Source of the DNA: Bacteroidota bacterium
Lineage (GTDB): Bacteria > Bacteroidota > Bacteroidia > Chitinophagales > Chitinophagaceae
DNA length: 6,569 bases
NCBI GenBank assembly: GCA_023436425.1
Contig: JAEZJD010000025.1
Coordinates: 1-6,569 of the forward strand
Direction: 5' to 3'
The notes beneath the pieces were generated by a model, which had not been told where the DNA came from, searched no databases, and worked only from the letters and a program-made list of their open reading frames with translations. The position numbers and the translations under genes are program-made. Below are positions 1-5,535 of the stretch, in pieces. How positions within the stretch are numbered: the first letter of the stretch is position 1; the number at the start of each line of letters is the position of its first letter.

Positions 1-1
1 G

Positions 2-334
2 AAAAGAACGACCGTGATTAGTGGGGGCGAAAAAGTTCGCTGCATGATCAGCAGAATGATGCTACAAAATCCCAATGTGGTCATTCTCGACCAGCCCACA
101 AACCACCTCGATCTGGAAAGCATCCAAAGCTTTAACGAAGGCTGCCAAACTTTCCCGGGTGTTGTGTTGCTCACATCGCACGATCATACGTTCATGGAGA
201 CTGTTGCAAACAGAATTATTGAATTGACACCAAACGGCATCATTGATCGCCTCACCACATTTGATGAATATCTGCAGGACAAGCGTGTGAAGGAACTGAG
301 GGAAGAGATGTATGAAGATTCGGTTCTTGCATAA
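2..334 (+). CDS. ABC-F family ATPase, YbiT/YkpA-like (C-terminal fragment)
   Basis: This is the 3' end of a gene that starts before the window; the frame is open from base 2 and gives 110 or so residues. The fragment holds the end of the second nucleotide-binding domain: an ABC signature (ISGGEKVR), a Walker B segment followed by the ABC-F hallmark PTNHLDLESI, then the switch-histidine region TSHDHTF. After that comes the typical YbiT/YkpA tail IIELTPNGIIDR and a short charged C-terminus ending in a TAA stop. ABC-F proteins are soluble, have no membrane domain, and act on ribosomes (translation factors or antibiotic-target protection). The residue after the Walker B aspartate is Gln (LDQP) where the catalytic Glu is usual, from a CAG codon at 92-94. 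The tail matches the housekeeping YbiT/YkpA branch better than the resistance branches, but the N-terminal half is not visible, so the subfamily is inferred. An internal GTG at 14 is not the true start. Confidence 0.93.
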   Translation, partial: KRTTVISGGEKVRCMISRMMLQNPNVVILDQPTNHLDLESIQSFNEGCQTFPGVVLLTSHDHTFMETVANRIIELTPNGIIDRLTTFDEYLQDKRVKELREEMYEDSVLA

Positions 335-340
335 AAAAAA

Positions 341-362
341 TCCCACCTTCAAAAAAGTGGGA
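341..362 (+). terminator. Hairpin terminator after the ABC-F gene
   Basis: A perfect 6-bp stem, TCCCAC (341-346) with GTGGGA (357-362), begins 6 bases after the stop codon, with a 10-base loop that can close by two more T-A pairs. An A8 run (333-340) lies just upstream, so the U-tract is strong only for minus-strand transcripts; on the plus strand the stem is followed by a weak T-run (CGTTTC). Its place right after the stop supports a terminator for the ABC-F gene. No minus-strand gene nearby would need it. Confidence 0.6.
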
Positions 363-451
363 CGTTTCAAACAGTTCCTTTCTTTTACTTAAGTCGGACC
401 CGTTGTGCGGTTAACGTCATAGGAATAAGTGAATTCAACAAACATTTAGAC

Positions 452-477
452 GGCGTGCAGTAAGAAATTATCACGCC
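452..477. other. Isolated intergenic hairpin with GAAA loop
   Basis: GGCGTG (452-457) pairs perfectly with CACGCC (472-477). Inside, TAA (461-463) pairs with TTA (468-470) around a GAAA tetraloop, leaving an asymmetric internal loop (CAG against T). It sits midway in the gap between the ABC-F terminator and the gcvT promoter. No T-run follows on the plus strand, so it is not a clear intrinsic terminator. It might be a protein-binding site, part of an untranslated RNA, or chance. Confidence 0.35.
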
Positions 478-525
478 AGAAACCAGCCTGACCGAAACAT
501 GTATCCTTTTATTCGATGAACAAGG

Positions 526-559
526 TTTTTTTCTCGCTGAAACTGCTTACCTATTTTTG
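526..559 (+). promoter_or_regulatory. Probable Bacteroidota promoter of gcvT
   Basis: TATTTTTG at 552-559 matches the Bacteroidota -7 consensus TAnnTTTG. A T7 run (526-532) lies 19 bases upstream, where the -33 element (TTG/TTTG) is expected, although it lacks the G. Transcription would start near 565, giving a leader of only about 13 bases before the ATG at 578. The ten bases CTATTTTTGC (551-560) occur again in the promoter of the ppiD-like gene. No Shine-Dalgarno sequence precedes the ATG, only an A/T-rich stretch. Confidence 0.65.
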
Positions 560-577
560 CACTCGAAATTTTAAAAG

Positions 578-1663
578 ATGAAAAGCACGCCTTTCACACA
601 AAAACATATTGAGCTCGGAGCTAAGATGGCGGAGTTTGCCGGCTATAATATGCCGATCAGTTATTCAGGTATTAACGAAGAGCATCAAACTGTTAGGCGC
701 AATGCCGGAGTGTTTGACGTGAGCCACATGGGAGAATTTATGCTGAAGGGCGAAAATGCTTTGGACCTGATTCAGCGGGTGACGAGCAATGATGCTTCCA
801 AACTTACAGCGGGTAAGGCTCAATACAGTTGTTTGCCTAATGAAGAAGGCGGAATTGTGGACGACTTGCTCATTTATTGCATTGAAGAAAACAACGTTTA
901 CATGCTTGTGGTGAACGCCAGCAACATAGAAAAAGACTGGAACTGGATATCAAAATACAACCATAAAAATGTTGAGATGCACAACATCTCTGACGACACG
1001 GGATTGCTGGCGGTGCAGGGACCAAATGCCACCAAAATTCTGCAGCCACTAACCGACATGGACATAATGAACCTGAAGTACTACACTTTTGTAAAAGGAG
1101 TTTTTGCAGGTGTGAAGAATGTGTTGGTTAGTGCAACTGGCTACACGGGTGCCGGCGGTGTTGAAATTTATATTGAAGTCAAAGATGATAATGCAGAAAA
1201 GATATGGAATGCCGTCTTTGAAGCCGGTTTTTCGCAGGGATTAAAACCCATTGGTCTTGCTGCGAGAGATACACTAAGATTAGAGATGGGATATTGCCTG
1301 TATGGCAATGACATCGATGACACCACGTCGCCTCTCGAAGCGGGACTCGCCTGGATTACAAAATTCACAAAGGATTTTACAGCAAAAGATATTTTGCAAA
1401 AACAAAAGCAGGAAGGTGTGCGGAGAAAACTAGTCGGCTTTGAAATGATCGACCGGGGCATTCCACGCCACAACTATGAAATTTGCGATGTAGAAGGTAA
1501 CCGAATCGGGTATGTTACTTCAGGTACGCAATCGCCCAGTTTGAACAAAGCTGTTGGAATGGGGTATGTACAGGTAGAAAATTCTGGTTTGGATTCTAAA
1601 ATATTCATCAAAGTGCGGGACAAATTATTACAGGCAAAAGTGGTGAAAGTGCCGTTTGTGTAA
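578..1663 (+). CDS. gcvT: Aminomethyltransferase, glycine cleavage system T-protein
   Basis: A complete 361-residue T-protein, the normal length for the family. It moves the aminomethyl carbon from the lipoyl arm of H-protein to tetrahydrofolate, releasing ammonia and forming 5,10-methylene-THF in the cytoplasm. Visible family motifs are FAGYNMPISY (20-29), FDVSHMGEF (46-54), the folate-site GGIVDDLLIY (91-100) with the Asp95/Asp96 pair that holds the catalytic Asp, ATGYTGAGGVEIY (186-198), and GLAARDTLRLEMGYCLYG (226-243). The C-terminal GcvT domain follows with VGFEMIDRGIPRH (286-298) and GYVTSGTQSPSL (311-322). The start fits because MKSTPFTQKH is the family's usual N-terminus. The gene ends in tandem TAATAA stops. 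The genes for the P-, H- and L-proteins are not adjacent, so gcvT stands apart from the rest of the system here. The downstream comB-family gene on the same strand may be cotranscribed. Confidence 0.97.
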   Translation: MKSTPFTQKHIELGAKMAEFAGYNMPISYSGINEEHQTVRRNAGVFDVSHMGEFMLKGENALDLIQRVTSNDASKLTAGKAQYSCLPNEEGGIVDDLLIYCIEENNVYMLVVNASNIEKDWNWISKYNHKNVEMHNISDDTGLLAVQGPNATKILQPLTDMDIMNLKYYTFVKGVFAGVKNVLVSATGYTGAGGVEIYIEVKDDNAEKIWNAVFEAGFSQGLKPIGLAARDTLRLEMGYCLYGNDIDDTTSPLEAGLAWITKFTKDFTAKDILQKQKQEGVRRKLVGFEMIDRGIPRHNYEICDVEGNRIGYVTSGTQSPSLNKAVGMGYVQVENSGLDSKIFIKVRDKLLQAKVVKVPFV

Positions 1664-1679
1664 TAAACAAATGCCAACT

Positions 1680-1716
1680 GTGCTCACGTGCACTTGAAGG
1701 CGTACGCCACCAGCAC
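1680..1716. repeat. Palindrome nested in an inverted repeat, gcvT-comB gap
   Basis: GGCGTACGCC (1699-1708) is a perfect 10-bp palindrome. It lies inside a wider inverted repeat, GTGCT (1680-1684) and AGCAC (1712-1716). The 75-base spacer is short and has no T-run, so this is not a clear terminator. It could be a dimeric regulator site or an mRNA processing structure between the two genes; no known regulator site is recognised. Confidence 0.3.
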
Positions 1717-1738
1717 CAAACCCTAAAACGTTTGTAGA

Positions 1739-2473
1739 TTGTCAAAACAACCAACCCTTTACACCTGCCTTTCTCCTGCACTATTGCATCTGTATGATGT
1801 CACCAATACCATCGTAGTAGTGATTGATGTATTGCGTGCTACGTCCACGATCGCCACTGCGCTGTACAATGGCGCCAAAGAAGTGATTCCTGTTGATAGT
1901 GTGCAAAAATGTATTAAGCTTGGTCGTGATTTGGAATGTATTACGGCTGGCGAACGCGACGGACAAATAGCACCGGGACTGCAGTATGGAAATTCATCGT
2001 TTGAATACCCTAGAGAATTTATTCAGGGAAAAACTTTGGTACTCACTACAACAAACGGAACAAAGTTGCTGCACATGGCTTTGGCAAAGGGTGCAAAAGA
2101 GATCATAACGGGTTCGTTTCTTAATCTTTCCTCTGTTTGTGAGCACCTGGTGCAGATGAAAAAAAACGTGATTCTCGCATGCGCTGCTTGGAAGGACAAG
2201 GTAAACATGGAAGACACTCTGTTTGCAGGTGCAGTGGTGCACCAAATAAAGGAGCACTTTTCTGTTAACTGCGATTCATCTCACATTGCGGAAACAATAT
2301 ACGATGCTGCAAAAGAGGATATGTATGAGTTTATGAAACGGAATGACGCATCACATTACCACCGACTCACGAATTTTGGTTTAGAGAGAGATATCAGGCA
2401 TTGTTTGACCACGGATCTGGCGAACATTTTACCTGAATACAAGGATGGAAAATTAACTCTAGCGTCCGTGTAA
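1739..2473 (+). CDS. comB: ComB-family 2-phosphosulfolactate phosphatase, TTG start
   Basis: A complete 244-residue member of the ComB family, Mg-dependent phosphatases that convert 2-phosphosulfolactate to sulfolactate, a coenzyme M step in methanogens. Family signatures visible are VVVIDVLRATSTI (26-38), AGERDG (70-75), YGNSSFEYP (83-91, where GNSP is more usual), TTTNGT (103-108), CAAWKD (148-153) followed by MEDTLFAGA (157-165), and GLERDIRHC (214-222). The start is read as TTG at 1739. An in-frame TAA lies at 1724, no ATG or GTG occurs between it and the first conserved block, and the next Met is at residue 113, well inside the domain. No Shine-Dalgarno sequence is seen. It follows gcvT by 75 bases on the same strand and probably shares its transcript. 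Bacteroidota are not known to make coenzyme M, so the substrate here is unproven; a role in sulfolactate or sulfonate metabolism, or a different phosphoester, is possible. Confidence 0.88.
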   Translation: MSKQPTLYTCLSPALLHLYDVTNTIVVVIDVLRATSTIATALYNGAKEVIPVDSVQKCIKLGRDLECITAGERDGQIAPGLQYGNSSFEYPREFIQGKTLVLTTTNGTKLLHMALAKGAKEIITGSFLNLSSVCEHLVQMKKNVILACAAWKDKVNMEDTLFAGAVVHQIKEHFSVNCDSSHIAETIYDAAKEDMYEFMKRNDASHYHRLTNFGLERDIRHCLTTDLANILPEYKDGKLTLASV

Positions 2474-2483
2474 AAAATCCCTC

Positions 2484-2504
2484 TTGCGTCTTCGCTTCCC
2501 GCAA
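2484..2504. terminator. Weak candidate terminator between comB and nadA
   Basis: The two genes converge across only 45 bases. TTGCG (2484-2488) can pair with CGCAA (2500-2504) around an 11-base loop. Reading toward the left (nadA direction), the stem is followed after six bases by a T6 run, the complement of the A6 at 2472-2477. For comB the following bases are A-rich. The stem is short, so this is a low-confidence call. Confidence 0.3.
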
Positions 2505-2518
2505 AAAATGATTACTGA

Positions 2519-3526
2519 TCAGAGTCCCAGCTGCGCACTAATTTCCAGCATCCGGTCCAGCGATTTTTTCGCCTGCAATCTCAGTTCCTCATCCATGATG
2601 ATTTCCGGCTGCTCATACTCCATGCACAAATAAACCTTCTCTAGTGTGTTTCTCTTCATGTGCGGACAATCGTTACACGCACAACTGTTATCCGGCGGTG
2701 CCGGGATGAAAGTTTTCTCAGGCGACTGTTTCACCATCTGATGCAGAATGCCGGCTTCAGTTGCTACAATAAATTCAACATTGGGTGTATTGCGGGTGTA
2801 CGCCAACAGTTGTGTAGTGGAGCCAATAAAATCGGCTACATCGAGCACAGGCTGTTCACATTCGGGGTGCGCTATCACCTTGGCATTTGGGTGTCGCTGT
2901 TTTAGTTTGGTGATCTTTTCCAAACTGAATATTTCATGCACCATGCAGGCGCCATTCCACAACAGCATATCTCTTCCTGTCACTTTACTCACCCAGGCAC
3001 CCAGGTTTTTATCCGGAGCGAAGATGATAGGCTGATCCTTCGGAATACTTTCAACTATCGCCTTGGCATTCGAGCTGGTACAGATAATATCACTTAAAGC
3101 CTTAATACCTGCGCTACAATTAATGTATGAAATCACAATATGGTCGGGATTCTGTTCTCTGAATTTTTTAAACAACGGCGGAGGACAGCTCTCGCTCAAG
3201 GAACACCCGGCCTTTAAATCGGGTATAACCACCTTTTTAGACGGATTAAGGATCTTTGCGCCTTCAGCCATGAAATGTACTCCGGCGAATACGATCATGT
3301 CGGCATCGGTCTTTGCAGCCTGTTGTGCGAGACCCAGGGAATCGCCGATGTAATCTGCTATGTCCTGAATGTCGGGTTCCTGGTAAAGGTGTGCAAGTAT
3401 GATAGCATTCTTTTCTTTCTTCAGTCTTTCTATTTCAGCAAACAGGTCAAGTGTTGGATTTATCTCAACATCCAAAAAACCTTTTTCCTGAACTTCATTT
3501 TTCGCTATCAACAATTCCGTATCCAT
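2519..3526 (-). CDS. nadA: Quinolinate synthase A
   Basis: A complete 335-residue NadA. It condenses iminoaspartate (from NadB) with dihydroxyacetone phosphate to form quinolinate, the committed intermediate of de novo NAD synthesis, using a [4Fe-4S] cluster. The likely cluster ligands are Cys108 (AGCSLSESCP), Cys194 (NGACMVHE) and Cys287 in the C-terminal CACNDCPHM block. Substrate-site residues are also visible: His46 and Tyr48 in AHLYQEP, Tyr134 and Asn136 in SYINCSAG, and His220 and Glu222 in AHPECEQP. The segment DYIGDSLGLAQ (58-68) is typical of the family. About 20 residues precede the conserved core. The ATG at 3526 is preceded by an A/T-rich leader with no Shine-Dalgarno sequence. 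nadB and nadC are not next to it, so nadA stands alone, facing comB tail to tail. Confidence 0.97.
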   Translation of the reverse strand: MDTELLIAKNEVQEKGFLDVEINPTLDLFAEIERLKKEKNAIILAHLYQEPDIQDIADYIGDSLGLAQQAAKTDADMIVFAGVHFMAEGAKILNPSKKVVIPDLKAGCSLSESCPPPLFKKFREQNPDHIVISYINCSAGIKALSDIICTSSNAKAIVESIPKDQPIIFAPDKNLGAWVSKVTGRDMLLWNGACMVHEIFSLEKITKLKQRHPNAKVIAHPECEQPVLDVADFIGSTTQLLAYTRNTPNVEFIVATEAGILHQMVKQSPEKTFIPAPPDNSCACNDCPHMKRNTLEKVYLCMEYEQPEIIMDEELRLQAKKSLDRMLEISAQLGL

Positions 3527-3667
3527 ATAATAATTAATAGTATTTATATTTTTTTAAAAGAAGTCTATTACTATTACTCGTGTGAATAGGGGATAATTTC
3601 CTTTTCAGGAATTTGGTACTTCAAATACTATGCATTTATCCACGTCTATTCCATTTCAATTCACATA

Positions 3668-3675
3668 CAAAGGTA
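3668..3675 (-). promoter_or_regulatory. Possible -7 promoter element upstream of nadA
   Basis: On the minus strand, TACCTTTG matches TAnnTTTG exactly. It would start transcription near 3662 and give a leader of about 135 bases. No convincing TTG/TTTG element is seen about 19 bases further upstream, so the call is tentative. Confidence 0.35.
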
Positions 3676-3805
3676 TTGCCGATACTGTTTAAAGAACGGA
3701 AATTAACAGGTTGGGAATAATGTTATGAGCAAACCCGTTTCGTCGAAATTATTTTTTCATGCTGTGTGTTGGGTAAGGATAATTGATGGGTTGCAGACGC
3801 GCCGA

Positions 3806-3838
3806 TCGGATGAAATCAAAAAAAGAATCTTTATCCGA
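3806..3838. repeat. Inverted repeat in the nadA-upstream gap
   Basis: TCGGAT (3806-3811) and ATCCGA (3833-3838) are perfect inverted copies. As RNA the stem extends by a G-U pair and two A-U pairs (3812-3814 with 3830-3832), leaving a 15-base A-rich loop. No T-run follows on either strand, so it does not look like a standard terminator for the GYF-like gene, whose stop lies about 255 bases away. It may be a regulator site, a small structured RNA, or chance. Confidence 0.3.
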
Positions 3839-4093
3839 ACACTTTCCTGTTTCACTTCACAGTTCCACATTGGTTATACACACATAAACTGTGCATGTTA
3901 ACAGACATAGTTGAACAATTGATCGGAGAACTTTAATGAAAAATGCTTTTGTGTTGGACGATGGAAAAAGCCCGTTCATCAATTCCCAATAAAATTTCGG
4001 CTATCAATAACCGTTGTTCGACGATGATGTCTGGTATTCTTCGGAAAGCACCGACAAAAGTTCTGATTAATAATTTGGATACCGAATATATAA

Positions 4094-5272
4094 TTATAAT
4101 GGAGTCTTCACTACCCAAACGGACGCAAGCTGCGAACCTGGATGATGCGCATAGGTGTGGTCGGGAGCAGCAATAGATTGAGATTTACCGGGAGCAAGAT
4201 TGGTAAAGTTTAGAGTTACTTTTTCAATCACCCGATTTTGTGCGCTGAAATACACCACATATACAATGGCCTCTTTCACAAACTGGCTGCTGTTGTTCGT
4301 CATGGTCAGCGTCAGCCCCTGAACGCCTTTTAGCCAGCTGTAATTCGTTGTAACAATTTTTATCGGCAGCAATTCGGAAATGGATTCAGCTGTTATCGGT
4401 TTTTTGCTGTTGCCGAAGTCCGGATATTTTTTGAAAATGCCCTTTGCAGGTGTTGTTTTTTTTGCTTCTTCTACCGGTATATAATTAATATGTGTAACGA
4501 TCGCAGGTTCCGGTTCTTCTGTTACCTCTGTCTCCTTTTGCGACACATAGTTTACCTGTGGCTGAATAGACGGAGATGTTTTTTGTTTTGGCTGTTTCTT
4601 CTTTTTTGATGGATAAAGCCACGGCTTCTTCGCCTGAGTAAAGGAAGTAGAAGTATTTGTGGTAGTGCTGCCAATGAGCAGCGGTGCATCATTAAAACGA
4701 AAACTATCCTGCGGCTGCTCCTCAGCCATGCTTTCCTCTTTTGGTGTAGGAGGCGCAGACAAAACGTGTTGCTTGTGCTGTTGCCGGGGAAAGAACTTGA
4801 AAGCAAACAGCATCAAAGCCGAAAAAATAACCAGAACAGACATTGCTAACACCAGCCGTTTAGTACCCAAGGCTCCATGTTTTTTTGGAGGTGCGTTTCT
4901 GCCCTTTTTTTCGGAGGAATTTTTTGGAGACTCCGCAACAAAACTTTTTTCAACCAATTTCAGTTGATTGCGCATCTCCGTCACTCGTCGAGAAAGTTCT
5001 TCAATTGAATGATCGATCATTTCTCTGGAGCCCTTTTCTTCCACTATTGCTTCTTGTATAGGCACTTCGTTTATTAGTACTGGAGCAGGAACGTGCTTTA
5101 AGCTTGCAAATTTTACAAAAGGCAGATCCACTTCCGAAGGAGAAAACCATCCTGATTTCTGACCAATAATTTTTACAAGGTCTTTTTCGGTGAGCGGGAG
5201 AGCCGTCAGAATCTCACGGCTGTAAGGTCCTGATTGTTTATTGTTGCGCAGAAGAAGATAAAGATGGCTCAT
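4094..5272 (-). CDS. GYF-like single-pass membrane protein of unknown function
   Basis: A complete 392-residue protein that I do not recognise by name. Residues about 3-55 (LYLLLRNNKQSGPYSREIL to the tryptophan-containing GWFSPSE) resemble the GYF_2-type domain common in Bacteroidota, usually a cytoplasmic protein-binding module. Residues about 80-110 are charged and heptad-like, a possible short coiled coil. A basic stretch (KKHGALGTKR) precedes one hydrophobic helix at about 139-160, and Arg/His/Lys residues follow it. A long low-complexity linker comes next (about 165-285), rich in Pro, Gln, Thr and Lys, with a KKKK run near 223. Residues about 300-392 have beta-strand character (IKIVTTNY, LTLTMTNNSS, AIVYVVYFSA, KVTLNFTNLAPGKS), like an Ig-type sandwich, probably on the periplasmic side. 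The inferred topology is N-inside. The start is ATG at 5272 without a Shine-Dalgarno sequence. It is divergent from the ppiD-like gene, which hints at an envelope role but proves nothing. Confidence 0.85.
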   Translation of the reverse strand: MSHLYLLLRNNKQSGPYSREILTALPLTEKDLVKIIGQKSGWFSPSEVDLPFVKFASLKHVPAPVLINEVPIQEAIVEEKGSREMIDHSIEELSRRVTEMRNQLKLVEKSFVAESPKNSSEKKGRNAPPKKHGALGTKRLVLAMSVLVIFSALMLFAFKFFPRQQHKQHVLSAPPTPKEESMAEEQPQDSFRFNDAPLLIGSTTTNTSTSFTQAKKPWLYPSKKKKQPKQKTSPSIQPQVNYVSQKETEVTEEPEPAIVTHINYIPVEEAKKTTPAKGIFKKYPDFGNSKKPITAESISELLPIKIVTTNYSWLKGVQGLTLTMTNNSSQFVKEAIVYVVYFSAQNRVIEKVTLNFTNLAPGKSQSIAAPDHTYAHHPGSQLASVWVVKTPL

Positions 5273-5311
5273 GATATTGGAAAGCGCTCACAGGGAAGGA
5301 TCGTTCTTGCA

Positions 5312-5319
5312 CGAAATTA
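5312..5319 (-). promoter_or_regulatory. Weak -7-like element for the GYF-like gene
   Basis: On the minus strand TAATTTCG differs from TAnnTTTG at one of the six fixed positions. Transcription would begin near 5306, about 34 bases before the ATG. A TTGG lies upstream on the minus strand, but only about 12 bases away, too close for the usual -33 spacing. Listed as the best candidate in the gap, not a firm call. Confidence 0.25.
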
Positions 5320-5459
5320 TATTCCATTTACCAATCTTTAGCAGCTTTATCAATTTTTTGCCCGCATACACGGCGGACAAAGGCATTCCGCACGCAAAAT
5401 ATGTGAAGGAACTTTAACGTAACCCTTTAAAAATGGGTGTTTCCGCTGCTTTGGCAGCA

Positions 5460-5490
5460 TTTGAACATTAGTCCTTTTGCCCTATTTTTG
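5460..5490 (+). promoter_or_regulatory. Consensus Bacteroidota promoter of the ppiD-like gene
   Basis: TTTG at 5460-5463 (-33 element) and TATTTTTG at 5483-5490 (-7 element, TAnnTTTG) are separated by exactly 19 bases, a textbook spacing for the Bacteroidota housekeeping sigma factor. The start of transcription is expected near 5495-5497, giving a leader of about 40 bases. The -7 core shares CTATTTTTGC with the gcvT promoter. Just upstream, GCTGC (5445-5449) and GCAGC (5454-5458) form a small inverted repeat next to the -33 element. Confidence 0.8.
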
Positions 5491-5495
5491 CCCGC

Positions 5496-5512
5496 CCGCA
5501 GAGGTTCTGCGG
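5496..5512 (+). other. 5'-terminal hairpin in the ppiD-like mRNA leader
   Basis: CCGCAGA (5496-5502) and TCTGCGG (5506-5512) form a perfect 7-bp, GC-rich stem with a 3-base loop (GGT). It begins within a base or two of the predicted transcription start, so the mRNA would start with this hairpin. Stem-loops at the very 5' end are known to protect some bacterial mRNAs from decay; that role is inferred here. It is followed by about 23 unpaired bases before the ATG. Confidence 0.6.
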
Positions 5513-5535
5513 ATTTTCTAAAGAACTCCACCACC

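Larger units (their letters stand above)
3527..4093. other. 567-base gap between nadA and the GYF-like gene
   Basis: This stretch lies upstream of nadA and downstream of the GYF-like gene. I see no convincing gene in it. Short open frames exist on both strands near 3933-4176, but they overlap each other and the end of the GYF-like gene, and they encode nothing recognisable. The part nearest nadA (3527-3575) is strongly A/T-rich. The rest holds the candidate nadA -7 element and an inverted repeat at 3806-3838. No tRNA, repeat family or insertion sequence end is visible. It is long for this otherwise fairly compact window. Confidence 0.6.

Noticed and set aside
415..571. A plus-strand frame reading VIGISEFNKHLDGVQ, a TAA stop, then about 36 more open codons up to the gcvT start, suggesting a decayed gene.
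   Set aside because: The two pieces are short, have no start codon or recognisable family, and overlap the gcvT promoter and the orphan hairpin. An open run of this length is expected by chance.
3933..4118. A 61-codon minus-strand frame that overlaps the end of the GYF-like gene by 25 bases.
   Set aside because: There is no recognisable domain and no start signal, and a plus-strand frame of similar length covers the same bases. Nothing favours either as a real gene.
3943..4176. A 77-codon plus-strand frame running into the 3' end of the GYF-like gene.
   Set aside because: It is antisense to a well-supported gene over its last third, matches no family known to me and lacks a promoter.
5350..5376. 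TTTTTTGCCCGC near 5353-5364 resembles the promoter and leader start of the ppiD-like gene (TTTTTGCCCGC), as if duplicated.
   Set aside because: The TA of the -7 motif is missing at the right position, and the match is about 11 bases with no further similarity.
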